Below, one piece after another: positions 8,175 to 17,058 of a DNA stretch of 62,678 nt (position 1 is the stretch's first letter; each line of letters opens with the position of its first letter). The DNA is from Bacteroidales bacterium. Its GTDB lineage: Bacteria; Bacteroidota; Bacteroidia; Bacteroidales; UBA932. A program made the translations under genes and the position numbers. The stretch lies in assembly GCA_017548445.1 (NCBI GenBank), contig JAFYZZ010000003.1, forward strand, positions 1-62,678, in the 5' to 3' direction. The notes beneath the pieces were generated by a model, which was given only the letters and a program-made list of their open reading frames with translations, did not search any database and was not told the DNA's origin.

Positions 8175-9100
8175 TCGGCCGTACGGACCAGGCAGTCAAA
8201 CACTTCCGGCGTAATCACATAGTCGATCACCCCGTCGGGCAAACCCTCGCAACGCGCCACGCAACGCCCCGTCAGCGAGCCGTTGAAATCCTGCCAGTCG
8301 ATGTAGAACCGGGCTTTTCCGGAGGGGTCCGTCGTGAGCGGGAACGCACAGCGGTACACCACCGTGGCGGTGGAAGGGAGCACGGCGAGGTCCACCCGTG
8401 CAGGCACGTTGCGCGTGCCGATGCGCTCTTCGCTGCGGATTTCCACGAAACGCGACACCTCCATAGAATAGATGGCTTCCTGGTGAGACAGGCGTACCCC
8501 GGACGGGGGCTCCAGCTGCACCTTGCCGTGCACGCTGCTGCGGAGCTGGGTGAGCTCAAGCGGCTTCGTCTGCACGGACGTCACGTTCTCCAGACGCGAA
8601 GGCTCGCCGTACACAAGCACGGAGTCCGGCTGCAGGCTGAACGGTTTCAACGCCATATACTGCGGCTCGAAGTCCACCGTGAGCACGGGACGCACCGGCA
8701 CCTTCTTGTAGCTCTCTTCAGGGAAAGAGAACTCCAGGTCTTCGGAAATGAAATTCTCCACCGACGCGCCGTCTCCGAAGAGCTGGGGTACGTAGCGGTA
8801 GAGGCTGGCGTTGGCGATCGAGTACCATTCCCCCCTGACGTGCTTGAATTCGGCGGCGCCGAACTCCACCCGGACAGGCCGCTTGTGCCTGCGTCCCAGG
8901 AAGAGGTGCCGGAATCCGGAAGCGACCACCTGCGCGGTCACCGTGGCCTCCGAGGTGGACACGGCGGCCCGCCCCTCGATGTTGCTCCGGGCGGTGACCG
9001 GAACGCTCACGATCGAGGTGTAGTTCTGCGACAGGTTGTGGACGATCCAGAAACTGGCCGACAACAGCACGCAGAGCAGGAATTGTACCCAGTTCTTCAC
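8171..9100 (-). CDS. YbbR-like (CdaR-type) membrane-anchored protein
   Basis: A 309-residue protein with one N-terminal membrane segment (about residues 5-20) and an extracytoplasmic part built of YbbR-type beta domains, seen as repeated VPV/PARVD strands. YbbR proteins in Firmicutes regulate diadenylate cyclase. In Bacteroidota this gene usually sits between yajC and coaE, as here, and no cyclase is adjacent. It directly follows yajC with no gap and overlaps coaE by 4 nt. The role here is not known. Confidence 0.75.
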   Translation of the reverse strand: MKNWVQFLLCVLLSASFWIVHNLSQNYTSIVSVPVTARSNIEGRAAVSTSEATVTAQVVASGFRHLFLGRRHKRPVRVEFGAAEFKHVRGEWYSIANASLYRYVPQLFGDGASVENFISEDLEFSFPEESYKKVPVRPVLTVDFEPQYMALKPFSLQPDSVLVYGEPSRLENVTSVQTKPLELTQLRSSVHGKVQLEPPSGVRLSHQEAIYSMEVSRFVEIRSEERIGTRNVPARVDLAVLPSTATVVYRCAFPLTTDPSGKARFYIDWQDFNGSLTGRCVARCEGLPDGVIDYVITPEVFDCLVRTAE

Positions 9101-9427
9101 TTATTTCTTCTCAGCGGGCGCGTCGGCGGTGGTGTCCTTGTTGATGGAACTCTTGTCGACGCGGAGTTTCACGTCGCCGTCCACCTTCACGAGCACGGTG
9201 TGGCCGTCGATGTCAGCCACGGTGCCGTAGATGCCGCCGGCGGTGATGACCTTGTCGCCCTTCTTGAGGGAGTCGCGCATCTCCTGCAGTTCCTTCTGCT
9301 GCTTGCGCTGCGGACGGATCATAAAGAGCCACATTACGAGGAACATCAGGGCGAGCATCAGCAGGAAACTCCAGCTGCCGGCGCCGGCGGCACCTTGTCC
9401 GGCCGCCTGTAAAATCATAGAAAACAT
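9101..9427 (-). CDS. yajC: Preprotein translocase subunit YajC
   Basis: A 108-residue inner-membrane accessory subunit of the Sec translocon. There is one hydrophobic segment at about residues 20-40 ending in the family signature MIRPQRKQQKE. It is followed by the KGDKVITAGGIYGTV beta domain and a short Lys/Ala tail. It lies 4 nt after nusB and abuts the YbbR-like gene, an order typical of Bacteroidales. Confidence 0.95.
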   Translation of the reverse strand: MFSMILQAAGQGAAGAGSWSFLLMLALMFLVMWLFMIRPQRKQQKELQEMRDSLKKGDKVITAGGIYGTVADIDGHTVLVKVDGDVKLRVDKSSINKDTTADAPAEKK

Positions 9428-9431
9428 ATCC

Positions 9432-10352
9432 TTATTCGTTTTGGTTGATCAGCTTGTCCAGCAGGCCGTTCACGAAGCCGCTGCTTTCCGGCGTGCTGTA
9501 GTACTTGGAAATCTCCACGTATTCATTGATGATGATGCGCGGCGACACGTCGGGACACGCCTTCGCCTCGGCCATCCCGCAGGCGATGAGCGCCAGGTCC
9601 GTAGTGCAGAGGCGGTCGCGGGTCCAGCCGGGCGTGAGGGCGGCCACGCGGGCGCAGAAATCGTCGTAGCCCGCATACGCCGTACGCAGCAGGGTCACGA
9701 CGAAACGCTTGTCGCTTTCATATCCTTCGCGGCCGGGAAGCTCGCTCTGATACAGGGGCGGCAGCTGCCAGGGTTCTCCCTTTCCCAGGGATTCAAAGGT
9801 ATGGCAGCACCAGCGCAGGGCGTAGCCCAGGTCGTCGTTCCAGTGGATGGACAACTCCTCGAGGATGTCGGAGAGGTCCCGGTCGTCCTCCAGTTCCTTT
9901 TCGAAGATCTTCACCCACAGGCGGGCGTCCTCCTCCAGGGAAGACTCACCGCTGTCCAGGTACTCCTTGAAGTATTTCCGGGTCCGGATGCGCTCGTAGA
10001 GACGGCGCAGCAGGACGTCGTACTGGTCCCAGGCGTACTTCTTCCGGGAAATGATCTTGCTGAAATCGGGATCCTGCGCCAGCAGGGGCGCAATGCGGTT
10101 TTCGACGAACTTGAGGTTGGGGTGAAGCTCCTCCTCCGTGGGATTGAACTTGGCACGGGCCGCCTCGATGCGGGCCTTCGCCTCGCCGGTGAGCGGGCCG
10201 CACAGGGCCAGCAGGAACAGGTACAGGTCCCGGGTGGACTCGCACGAGACCTCCAGAAGGGCTTCCGCGTCCTTGAGAGTCATACCGTGGTTTTCCGCGT
10301 AGCAGTAAATGGCCTTGAAAGCCTTGATACGGAGAATTCTTCGGTTGAGCAT
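9432..10352 (-). CDS. nusB: Transcription antitermination factor NusB (long Bacteroidota form)
   Basis: A 306-residue protein. The C-terminal third carries the NusB fold, with DLALIACGMAE and IIINEYVEISKYY. The N-terminal half is the helical extension usual in Bacteroidota. NusB with NusE (S10) binds boxA RNA and supports rRNA antitermination. The frame is open further upstream, but the ATG at MLNRRILRIKAF is chosen. It begins the conserved domain, and the -7 box at 10374-10381 lies 22 nt before it. First gene of the nusB-yajC-ybbR-coaE-DUF5606-rimO run. Confidence 0.9.
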   Translation of the reverse strand: MLNRRILRIKAFKAIYCYAENHGMTLKDAEALLEVSCESTRDLYLFLLALCGPLTGEAKARIEAARAKFNPTEEELHPNLKFVENRIAPLLAQDPDFSKIISRKKYAWDQYDVLLRRLYERIRTRKYFKEYLDSGESSLEEDARLWVKIFEKELEDDRDLSDILEELSIHWNDDLGYALRWCCHTFESLGKGEPWQLPPLYQSELPGREGYESDKRFVVTLLRTAYAGYDDFCARVAALTPGWTRDRLCTTDLALIACGMAEAKACPDVSPRIIINEYVEISKYYSTPESSGFVNGLLDKLINQNE

Positions 10353-10373
10353 ACTTTCAAACAAATTTGTATG

Positions 10374-10381
10374 CAAAGATA
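10374..10381 (-). promoter_or_regulatory. -7 box of the nusB operon
   Basis: CAAAGATA reads leftward as TATCTTTG, a full match to TAnnTTTG. It fixes the nusB start against longer upstream options. Confidence 0.65.
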
Positions 10382-10403
10382 GCAAGTAATCGAGAAAAAA
10401 TCC

Positions 10404-10411
10404 TATTTTTG
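10404..10411 (+). promoter_or_regulatory. -7 box of the Pur-alpha gene
   Basis: TATTTTTG, a full TAnnTTTG match 26 nt upstream of the ATG, in the divergent nusB/Pur-alpha spacer. Confidence 0.6.
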
Positions 10412-10436
10412 TGAAGATATCTATAATTAATACACT

Positions 10437-10781
10437 ATGTACAGAGAGGATTACGAGTCGTCCAGATTCGACAGCCGGGAAGCGGAAGACGTCTATTCCA
10501 AGCCCGTCCGGGCCGGGAAACGGACCTATTTCTTCGACGTGAAGGCGACCAAGGGGCGCAAGGATTTTTATCTTACGATCACGGAAAGCAAGCGCCGGGC
10601 CAACCCGGACGGCACTTTCAATTATGACAAGCACAAGATCTTCCTCTATAAGGAGGACTTCGAGAAATTCGCCGAAGGCCTGGACGAGGTGATCGCATAT
10701 ATCAAGGACAACTGCTTCCACGGAGAGATTCCGCAGCGGACGGCGGAGGGATTCGGCGAAGTGGATTTCGAAGAACTCTGA
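10437..10781 (+). CDS. Pur-alpha family nucleic-acid-binding protein (DUF3276)
   Basis: A 114-residue single PUR-domain protein. Visible features are the YSKPVRAGKRTYFFDVKATK strand pair, DFYLTITESKRR and a C-terminal helix around FEKFAEGLDEVI. Bacterial PUR proteins such as BpuR of Borrelia bind single-stranded DNA and RNA and can act as post-transcriptional regulators. Targets here are unknown. Its stop overlaps the next gene's start by one base (TGATG), so the deaminase gene is translationally coupled to it. Confidence 0.85.
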   Translation: MYREDYESSRFDSREAEDVYSKPVRAGKRTYFFDVKATKGRKDFYLTITESKRRANPDGTFNYDKHKIFLYKEDFEKFAEGLDEVIAYIKDNCFHGEIPQRTAEGFGEVDFEEL

Positions 10782-12055
10782 TGGGCGCCATCCTGCTCAG
10801 GGACGTCACCGTCGCAGATGAACGGAAAGACATCCTGATCGCACGGGGACGCATCGCCAGGATCGGGGCCGCCGGCGAGTCCGCCCGCTGGGAAATGGCC
10901 GGAGACGTCGAGATGATGGATTGTTCCGGCAAGGTCGCCATCCCCGGTTTCATCAATATGCACACCCATTCGCCGATGTCCCTGATGCGCGGCATCGGCG
11001 AGGATATGCTCTTCTACGACTGGATCGACAAGATCTGGAAGATCGAGGAGCACCTGGACCACGATTTCGTCTACTGGGCCACGAAGGTCTCGTGCCTGGA
11101 GATGATCCGCACCGGCACCACCGCCTTCAACGACCAGTACTGGTTCTTCGATTCCTCGGTCAAGGCCGCCCGCGAAATGGGCCTGCGCATCGCCACGGGC
11201 TACGACGTGATGGACAAGGGCAGCCACGAGGAGGCCGAGCGCCAGAAAGACCAGTGCATCGCCAAGAGCGAGGCCTTCCTGCACGCCGGCGATCCCGGCC
11301 ACATCTACGGCCTGGCCTTCCACGCCATCTATTCCGTCAGCGAGGAAATGATCCTCTGGACCAGCGAACTGGCCCGCAAGTACGACGTCAACCTGCACAT
11401 CCATCTCTGCGAGACGCAGAAGGAGGTGGAGGACTGCAAGGCCGCCCACGGCGGGCTTACCCCGGTGGAATATCTCGACCGCCTCGGGGTGCTCTCCCCC
11501 CGCCTGCTTGCCGCCCATACACTCTGGCTCACCCCGCACGACATCGAACTGCTGGCGGAGCACGGCGTGCACTGCATCCACAACATCAATTCCAACGCCA
11601 AACTCTCTTCCGGCTTCCGCTTCCTCTACAACGAGATGCGCGACGCCGGCATCAACCTCTGCCTGGGCACGGACGGCTGCGCCTCTTCCAACAACCTCGA
11701 TATGCTGGAGGCGATGAAGACCTCCGCCCTCTTCCAAAAGGCCTGGCGCGAGGACCCGTCCGCCCTGCCGCTGCCCGAGTTGATGGATATGGCCACCCGC
11801 AACGGCGCCAAGGCGCTGCGGCTTGACGCCGGGCGCATCGAGGAAGGCGCCGCCGCGGACCTGTCGATCGTCGACACCGACAACACTTTCTTCCTCTCCC
11901 CCGGCCCGTTCCTGGCGAACCTCGTGTATTCCGCGCACTCGGACTGCATCGACTCCGTCATCTGCGACGGCCGCTTCCTGATGCGCCACCGCGAGATTCC
12001 CGGCGAGCAGGAAATCGTCGAGGAGGCCCGCAAAGTTATCTCCAAAATCGTCTAA
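10781..12055 (+). CDS. mtaD: 5-methylthioadenosine/S-adenosylhomocysteine deaminase-like amidohydrolase
   Basis: A 424-residue amidohydrolase of the ATZ/TRZ type. Metal-site features are NMHTHSPMSLMRG (HxH), HIHLCET with the later histidine and catalytic glutamate region, and LGTDGCASSNNLDM with the metal-binding aspartate. Family members deaminate the adenine ring of methylthioadenosine or S-adenosylhomocysteine to the inosine form. Other nucleoside or guanine-like substrates cannot be excluded. The next gene is a purine nucleoside phosphorylase, 20 nt downstream, which supports a nucleoside-salvage role. Confidence 0.8.
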   Translation: MGAILLRDVTVADERKDILIARGRIARIGAAGESARWEMAGDVEMMDCSGKVAIPGFINMHTHSPMSLMRGIGEDMLFYDWIDKIWKIEEHLDHDFVYWATKVSCLEMIRTGTTAFNDQYWFFDSSVKAAREMGLRIATGYDVMDKGSHEEAERQKDQCIAKSEAFLHAGDPGHIYGLAFHAIYSVSEEMILWTSELARKYDVNLHIHLCETQKEVEDCKAAHGGLTPVEYLDRLGVLSPRLLAAHTLWLTPHDIELLAEHGVHCIHNINSNAKLSSGFRFLYNEMRDAGINLCLGTDGCASSNNLDMLEAMKTSALFQKAWREDPSALPLPELMDMATRNGAKALRLDAGRIEEGAAADLSIVDTDNTFFLSPGPFLANLVYSAHSDCIDSVICDGRFLMRHREIPGEQEIVEEARKVISKIV

Positions 12056-12075
12056 CCCGTTAACACAGAACTAAT

Positions 12076-12903
12076 ATGGACAGCAGAATCCGCACCTACC
12101 AAGTTGCAGCCGACTATATCCGTCAGCAGATCGGCGGATACACCCCGCTGGTCGGCATCGTGCTCGGCAGCGGCCTGGGCCGTCTCGCCGACCGGATCCA
12201 GGATCCCGTCGTCATCCCGTACAAGAGCATCCCCGGCTTCCCGGTCTCCACGGCCGTAGGACACAAGGGAAACTTCATCGTCGGCCGCCTGGGCGGCAAG
12301 ATCGTGATGGCGATGCAGGGCCGTTTCCATTATTACGAGGGCTATCCGATGGATCTGGTGACCATCGGCGTACGCACGATGGCCATACTCGGCCTGCAGT
12401 ATCTCTTCGTGTCGAACGCCGCCGGCGCTGCGAATCCGGATTTCCGCGTGGGAGACCTGGTCGTCATCCGCGACCATATCAGTATGTTCCCCAATCCGCT
12501 GATCGGTCCGAACCTCGACGAGATGGGGCCGCGGTTCCCGGATATGACCTGTGCATATGACGCCGAATTGCGTTCGCTGGCGGAGAAGTGCGCCGACGCG
12601 ATGGGAATCCAGGTCCGCAGGGGCGTGTATTTCGGCAGTACCGGCCCGACCTATGAGACACCGGCCGAGGTACGTTTCTACCGCACCGTCGGAGCGGACC
12701 TGCTCGGTATGTCCACCATTCCAGAGGTCATCGTGGCCCGTCACTGCGGGATGCGCGTTTTCGGGATGTCGGTGGTGACGAACTGCGCCAACACGGACAA
12801 CGTCGCCAAGGTCCTCAACGACGGCGACGACGTGGTCAAGCAGGCCGACGCGGCGGCGGAGCGGATGACTTCGCTCTTCGCATCGATGATCGCAGCGCTA
12901 TAA
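12076..12903 (+). CDS. punA: Purine nucleoside phosphorylase (trimeric class)
   Basis: A 275-residue cytosolic enzyme splitting purine nucleosides with phosphate to free base and ribose-1-phosphate. Visible motifs are GIVLGSGLG (phosphate loop), MQGRFHYYEGY, SNAAGAANP with the purine-site alanines, and the long GADLLGMSTIPEVIVA signature. The late asparagine of VVTNCANTDN marks a 6-oxopurine (inosine/guanosine) enzyme. Paired with the upstream deaminase it could take deaminated methylthioadenosine further. Its last 6 nt overlap the convergent dsbD stop. Confidence 0.93.
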   Translation: MDSRIRTYQVAADYIRQQIGGYTPLVGIVLGSGLGRLADRIQDPVVIPYKSIPGFPVSTAVGHKGNFIVGRLGGKIVMAMQGRFHYYEGYPMDLVTIGVRTMAILGLQYLFVSNAAGAANPDFRVGDLVVIRDHISMFPNPLIGPNLDEMGPRFPDMTCAYDAELRSLAEKCADAMGIQVRRGVYFGSTGPTYETPAEVRFYRTVGADLLGMSTIPEVIVARHCGMRVFGMSVVTNCANTDNVAKVLNDGDDVVKQADAAAERMTSLFASMIAAL

Positions 12904-14712
12904 CGCCAAGTCAAGGAAGTCTATAAAACCCTGGATATCAAGGTTATAAGGACGGGGGCCGGCAATCCGGCTCCCGTCGCCGTTCAATAGGAAGTAGTTC
13001 GGCTGCGCGTTCACGCCGAACTGGTTCAAGGCGATGTAGGAATTGACGCGGCCCACGTCTTTGAGGACCTTGCCGCGGTCGTTGGTCACCCATTTCGATT
13101 CCGGCAGGCGCGCCTTGTCGTCGACGTGCAGAGCCACGATCACGAAGTCCTCGCGCAGACGGCGCAGCACCTCGGGATCCGACCATACGCGCTGCTCCAT
13201 CTCGCGGCAGTTCACGCAGCCGTAGCCCGTGAAATCCAGGAACACCGGCTTACCGCTTTCCCGCGCGGCCGCCAGGCCGTCCTCCAGGTTGTCGTAGGCC
13301 GGAAGGTTATGGGCGATGCGGATCGTCCCGTCCCCGGACTCATTCCGGACTTGTACCGGAATCTCCGGGCCGGAGGACCTTCCGATCACGAAATCCTGCG
13401 TCTCCATCGGCGGCAGATAGCCGGAAATGGCTTTCAGCGGAGCGCCCCACATTCCGGGAATCAGGTACATCACGAAAGCGAACACGGCGATGGCAAGCGT
13501 CAGGCGCGGGACGCGCAGGTACTCTAGCGGCTCGTCGTATTTGAAGCGGATCTTGCCCAGCAGGTACAGGCCGAGCAGGAAGAACACCGCAATCCAGATG
13601 GCCAGGTATACCTCGCGGTCCAGCAGGTGCCAATGGTAGGTCTGGTCGGCCGTGCTGAGGAACTTCAGGCCAAGCGCAATCTCGATGAAACCGAGCACCA
13701 CCTTGACGGAGTTGAGCCAGCCGCCGCTCTTCGGGAGCTTCTTCAGCAATGAAGGGAAGAGCGCCAGAACGGTGAACGGCAGGGCGAAGGCGACGCTGAA
13801 GGCCAGCATCGTGACCATCGGGGTCCAGAACTCGCCCTGGGTGCTCTTGATCAGTACGGTGCCTACGATGGGGCCGGTGCAGCTGAAGCTGACCAGCACG
13901 AGGGTGAGCGCCAGGAAGAAGATGCCGCCCAGGCCTTTGCGGTCGCTGTTCCTGTCGGCGCTGTTGGTCCATTTTGAGGGGAGCGTGATCTCGAATGCGC
14001 CGAAGAAGCTGGCCGCGAAGACCATAAACACCAGGAAGAAGATGAGGTTGGGCAGCCAGTGGGTCGAGAGCCAGTTGAAGATGTCGGCCGTGACGCCGTT
14101 GCCGCCGACAATCCACGTAATGCCGATTATCAGGCTGATTGGGACCGTATAAAGCAGGACGATGAAAAGTCCGTACAGGAAGGCTTTCAGACGCCCCTGA
14201 CGGGCGTTTTCGCTGCCTTTCATAAAGAAGGACACGGTCATCGGGACCATCGGGAACACGCAGGGCGTCAGGAGCATCGCGAAACCCCACAGGATCGCCT
14301 CCAGGATCAACGCCCAAAGGCCTCCGGAGCCCGTCTGCTGCTCTGCGTGCTGTCCGGATGGACTGTCGACCCCGGAAACCGTAGCCACCCTCGGCTCCGT
14401 AAGAGGGAGGGGCCCGCCGCCAACGGCGGTGGGAGGGGTCTCGCGCAGCGAGACGTTTCCGGGGTCGAGCAGTCCTCCGGCAGCCTCAGCGGGCACGAAC
14501 AAATCGAAGTCCCAGTCCACGGGCATATAGCACGCGTCGCCCTTGCAGGGCATATACGTGACCGTGCCGGACACGTGGTCGATCCCCTCGTCCAGACTGC
14601 CCGTCAGGACGATCTGCTGCCCTTCCGGGGACTGCTTGACCTCGGACTTCCACTGGATCTGCGGCGGCGTGAGCTGCAGCAGCAGGGCGGCGAACAAAAG
14701 CAGGTGGGACAT
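12898..14712 (-). CDS. dsbD: Thiol:disulfide interchange protein DsbD
   Basis: A 604-residue inner-membrane protein that carries reducing power from cytosolic thioredoxin to the periplasm. Three parts are visible: a short N-terminal immunoglobulin-like domain after a signal peptide with the redox pair C56/C61 (PCKGDAC); a membrane core with LLTPCVFPMVPM and SFSCTGPIVG holding the two transmembrane redox cysteines; and a C-terminal thioredoxin domain with GYGCVNC (C499/C502). Residues about 80-118, between the first domain and the first membrane helix, are encoded by a large palindromic insertion. It ends 12 nt before rny reading leftward. Confidence 0.92.
   Translation of the reverse strand: MSHLLLFAALLLQLTPPQIQWKSEVKQSPEGQQIVLTGSLDEGIDHVSGTVTYMPCKGDACYMPVDWDFDLFVPAEAAGGLLDPGNVSLRETPPTAVGGGPLPLTEPRVATVSGVDSPSGQHAEQQTGSGGLWALILEAILWGFAMLLTPCVFPMVPMTVSFFMKGSENARQGRLKAFLYGLFIVLLYTVPISLIIGITWIVGGNGVTADIFNWLSTHWLPNLIFFLVFMVFAASFFGAFEITLPSKWTNSADRNSDRKGLGGIFFLALTLVLVSFSCTGPIVGTVLIKSTQGEFWTPMVTMLAFSVAFALPFTVLALFPSLLKKLPKSGGWLNSVKVVLGFIEIALGLKFLSTADQTYHWHLLDREVYLAIWIAVFFLLGLYLLGKIRFKYDEPLEYLRVPRLTLAIAVFAFVMYLIPGMWGAPLKAISGYLPPMETQDFVIGRSSGPEIPVQVRNESGDGTIRIAHNLPAYDNLEDGLAAARESGKPVFLDFTGYGCVNCREMEQRVWSDPEVLRRLREDFVIVALHVDDKARLPESKWVTNDRGKVLKDVGRVNSYIALNQFGVNAQPNYFLLNGDGSRIAGPRPYNLDIQGFIDFLDLAL
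14361..14475. repeat. In-frame palindromic element inside dsbD
   Basis: Outer arms of about 20 nt (14361-14379 and 14455-14475, one 1-nt bulge) enclose two further hairpins. One has 9-bp arms around CCCGCCGCC (14413-14433) and one is GTCTCGC-GCA-GCGAGAC (14438-14454). The unit is in frame and encodes a Pro/Gly/Thr-rich linker. It looks like an inserted palindromic element tolerated in a coding sequence. No second copy was found in this window. Confidence 0.65.
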
Positions 14713-14724
14713 CGGCGGCGCGGA

Positions 14725-16260
14725 TTACTTGGCGATGGCAACGGAACGGGTCTCGCGGATCACGGTGATCTTCACCTGACCCGGATAAGTCATCTCGTCC
14801 TGGATGCGCTGGGCGATATCGGTGGACAGGCGCGCGGCCTGCTCGTCGGACACCTCCTCGGCGCCGACGATCACGCGGAGTTCGCGGCCGGCCTGGATGG
14901 CGTAGGACTTGGTGACGCCCGGATAGGACGCGGCCAGGTCTTCCATCCCCTTGAGGCGCTTGATGTAGGACTCGATCACCTCGCGGCGGGCTCCCGGACG
15001 GGCGCCGGAGATGGCGTCGCCCACGAGCACCAGCGGGGCGTAGATGGAAGTCATCTCCATTTCCTCGTGGTGCGCGCCCACGGCGTTGCAGATCTCGGGA
15101 CGCTCCTTGTACTGCTCGGCCAGCTTGGCGCCCAGGATGGCGTGCGGCAGCTCCGGATCCAGGTCACTGACCTTGCCGATATCGTGCAGGAGGCCGGCGC
15201 GGCGGGCCACCTTCGGGTTCAGGCCGAGCTCGGAGGCCATAATGGCGCAGATGTTCGCCACTTCGCGGGAGTGCTGCAGCAGGTTCTGCCCGTAGGAGGA
15301 ACGGTATTTCATCCGGCCGATGAGCTTGACGAGCTCCAGGTTGAGGCCGTGGATGCCCATATCGATGCAGGTGCGCTTGCCCGTCTCGAGGATCTCGTCC
15401 TCAAGCTGCTTGCTCACCTTCGCGACCACCTCTTCGATGCGGGCGGGGTGGATGCGGCCGTCGATCACCAGCTGGTGCAACGACAGGCGCGCGACCTCGC
15501 GGCGCACGGGATCGAAAGCGGAAAGCAGGATGGCGTCGGGGGTGTCGTCCACCACGATCTCGACGCCCGTCGCAGCCTCCAGGGCGCGGATGTTGCGTCC
15601 TTCGCGGCCGATGATGCGGCCCTTCACTTCGTCGTTCTCGATGGGGAAGGTGGTGACGGCGTTCTCGATGGCCGTTTCGGTCGCGGTGCGCTGGATGGTG
15701 TTGATGACAATCCGCTTCGCTTCCTTGGCCGCATTGAGCCTGGCTTCGTCCATCGTATCGTTGATATACGCCTGGGCTTCGCTGCGCGCCTCGGCCTTCA
15801 TATTCTCGACCAGCATCTTGCGGGCCTGCTCGGCGGTCATTCCGGCAATGTTCTCCAGCTCCTTGTTCACCTGCGCCGTAATGCGGTCGCATTCCTCCAT
15901 CTTGGCGTCGAGCTTGTTCTTCAAGGCGTTTACCTGCCCCTTCTGGGAATCCAGGTCGTGCTGGCGGCGGTCGATTTCGCCCTGCTGCTGCTTCAGCTGC
16001 CCCTCACGCGACTTGATGTTGTTCTCGCGGTCACGGAGCTCGTTGTTCTTCTTGTTCACATACGCCTCGTGCTCACCCTTCAGCTGGAGGAACTTTTCCT
16101 TTGCCTGCAGGATCTTCTGCTGCTTGACGTTCTCCGCTTCCAGGTTCGCTTTCTCGATGATGGCGTCGGCGCGTCCCTTGGATATGAGACGGCTGACAAG
16201 TATATAAATTGCCAGGGCCAGGACGGCGCCTGCAACTGCTGCTAGGATATAGTACAACAT
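14725..16260 (-). CDS. rny: Ribonuclease Y
   Basis: Membrane-anchored endoribonuclease starting bulk mRNA decay, about 511 residues. It has an N-terminal membrane helix, a long charged coiled coil (about residues 30-200), a KH domain with [15 protein letters not shown], and an HD domain with [11 protein letters not shown]. The start [13 protein letters not shown] is preferred; an in-frame ATG 12 codons upstream would add residues before the membrane helix. Downstream of zapA and a probable 6S-type RNA. Confidence 0.95.
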   Translation of the reverse strand: MLYYILAAVAGAVLALAIYILVSRLISKGRADAIIEKANLEAENVKQQKILQAKEKFLQLKGEHEAYVNKKNNELRDRENNIKSREGQLKQQQGEIDRRQHDLDSQKGQVNALKNKLDAKMEECDRITAQVNKELENIAGMTAEQARKMLVENMKAEARSEAQAYINDTMDEARLNAAKEAKRIVINTIQRTATETAIENAVTTFPIENDEVKGRIIGREGRNIRALEAATGVEIVVDDTPDAILLSAFDPVRREVARLSLHQLVIDGRIHPARIEEVVAKVSKQLEDEILETGKRTCIDMGIHGLNLELVKLIGRMKYRSSYGQNLLQHSREVANICAIMASELGLNPKVARRAGLLHDIGKVSDLDPELPHAILGAKLAEQYKERPEICNAVGAHHEEMEMTSIYAPLVLVGDAISGARPGARREVIESYIKRLKGMEDLAASYPGVTKSYAIQAGRELRVIVGAEEVSDEQAARLSTDIAQRIQDEMTYPGQVKITVIRETRSVAIAK

Positions 16261-16323
16261 AGTATATAATAAATTAAACAGTATCCACTTATTCATTCAA
16301 GCAGATACCGTTTAAAGAAAAAA

Positions 16324-16470
16324 GCCGTCAGCCGAGCTTTCAGAAAGCCTCTGATTATGTTTTGGGCTCCGTCCTGTCCCGGGCTTCCCGTCATAGCGGG
16401 CTTGCCTTCCTCAGGGCGAGTAGACCCGGTTCCGAAGAACTTGTTGTTTTCAGAAGATGGGCCTGACGGC
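16324..16470 (-). ncRNA. Probable 6S-type regulatory RNA (ssrS-like) between zapA and rny
   Basis: The 147-nt interval is closed by an 8-bp stem, GCCGTCAG pairing with CTGACGGC, followed on the leftward strand by a T-run, as in an intrinsic terminator. Inside are a GTTC-TTCG-GAAC tetraloop hairpin and a long interrupted arm capped by CCCG-CTATGA-CGGG. An elongated hairpin with internal loops is the shape of 6S RNA, which binds RNA polymerase holoenzyme. The zapA neighbour matches the usual ssrS location. It begins 2 nt after the zapA stop, so it may be processed from the zapA mRNA. Identification rests on structure and context; SRP RNA was considered and rejected. Confidence 0.6.
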
Positions 16471-16472
16471 TA

Positions 16473-16760
16473 TCACTTTTTCAGCGCCTCCAGATATGCT
16501 GCGACATCTGCCTCCAGGGATTCAACTTCTCCCACGAGGCGCGACATCTTCTTCTGCGCGGAAAGCTTTCCTGCGGCCTCCTGGACAGCTGCAAAGACCA
16601 GTTTGTCCTCATAGCTGCTCTCCGGGAAGCGGGAATCGAACTTGGCCAGCATCGCCGTCACGTCCTGCGCGGCCAGACGCATCAGCTGCTCCATTTCGGG
16701 GGAAGCGGCACTGAGGCGGAAAGGCTTACCGGCAACGTTCAGCGTGATATCCTGGGCCAT
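16473..16760 (-). CDS. zapA: Cell division protein ZapA
   Basis: A 95-residue FtsZ-ring-associated protein. The N-terminal beta-hairpin domain (DITLNVAGKPFRLSA) is followed by the helix PEMEQLMRLAAQDV and a C-terminal coiled coil, the standard ZapA layout. It bundles FtsZ filaments at midcell. It lies 1 nt after the coiled-coil gene and is followed directly by the ncRNA. Confidence 0.88.
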   Translation of the reverse strand: MAQDITLNVAGKPFRLSAASPEMEQLMRLAAQDVTAMLAKFDSRFPESSYEDKLVFAAVQEAAGKLSAQKKMSRLVGEVESLEADVAAYLEALKK

Positions 16761-16761
16761 A

Positions 16762-17031
16762 TCAACTCTCCAGCAGTTTTATACACCTGTCAATCTCCTT
16801 GATCAGCTTGCCAATGCGCTCGCGGGACTCAGCCGGGCTCCCGGCGGCCTGGAAGGCGTGCATCAATTCAAGATTGGCTATCTGTTGGTTCAAATCAGTA
16901 ATCTGCTTCTTGTATTCCAGCGACTTCTCCTCGCTCTGCCTGAGCCGTTCCTCGAGGGTGGCGGCCCTTTGGCGTTCGGCCTCGTACAGGGCTACCAGCT
17001 TGGCGATATTGGACTTGATGTCTTCGAGCAT
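16762..17031 (-). CDS. Small coiled-coil protein upstream of zapA
   Basis: An 89-residue protein, mostly heptad-patterned helix (residues about 15-60: LYEAERQRAATLEERL, ITDLNQQIANLEL), with no cysteine, signal or membrane segment. A coiled-coil gene is commonly found just before zapA in Bacteroidota, and the 1-nt spacing suggests coupled expression. A division-related, ZapB-like role is an inference from position and shape only. Confidence 0.6.
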   Translation of the reverse strand: MLEDIKSNIAKLVALYEAERQRAATLEERLRQSEEKSLEYKKQITDLNQQIANLELMHAFQAAGSPAESRERIGKLIKEIDRCIKLLES

Positions 17032-17058
17032 TCGGAAAGGTCACTAGTCTACAATTTG

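Noticed and set aside
10353..10721. Upstream extension of nusB
   Set aside because: It would run through both divergent promoters and the Pur-alpha gene; the -7 box at 10374-10381 places the start at 10352.
16324..16470. Signal-recognition-particle RNA
   Set aside because: The conserved GGAAGCAGCC-type apical loop of SRP RNA is not present, although a GAGGAAGGCAAGCC stretch looks superficially similar.
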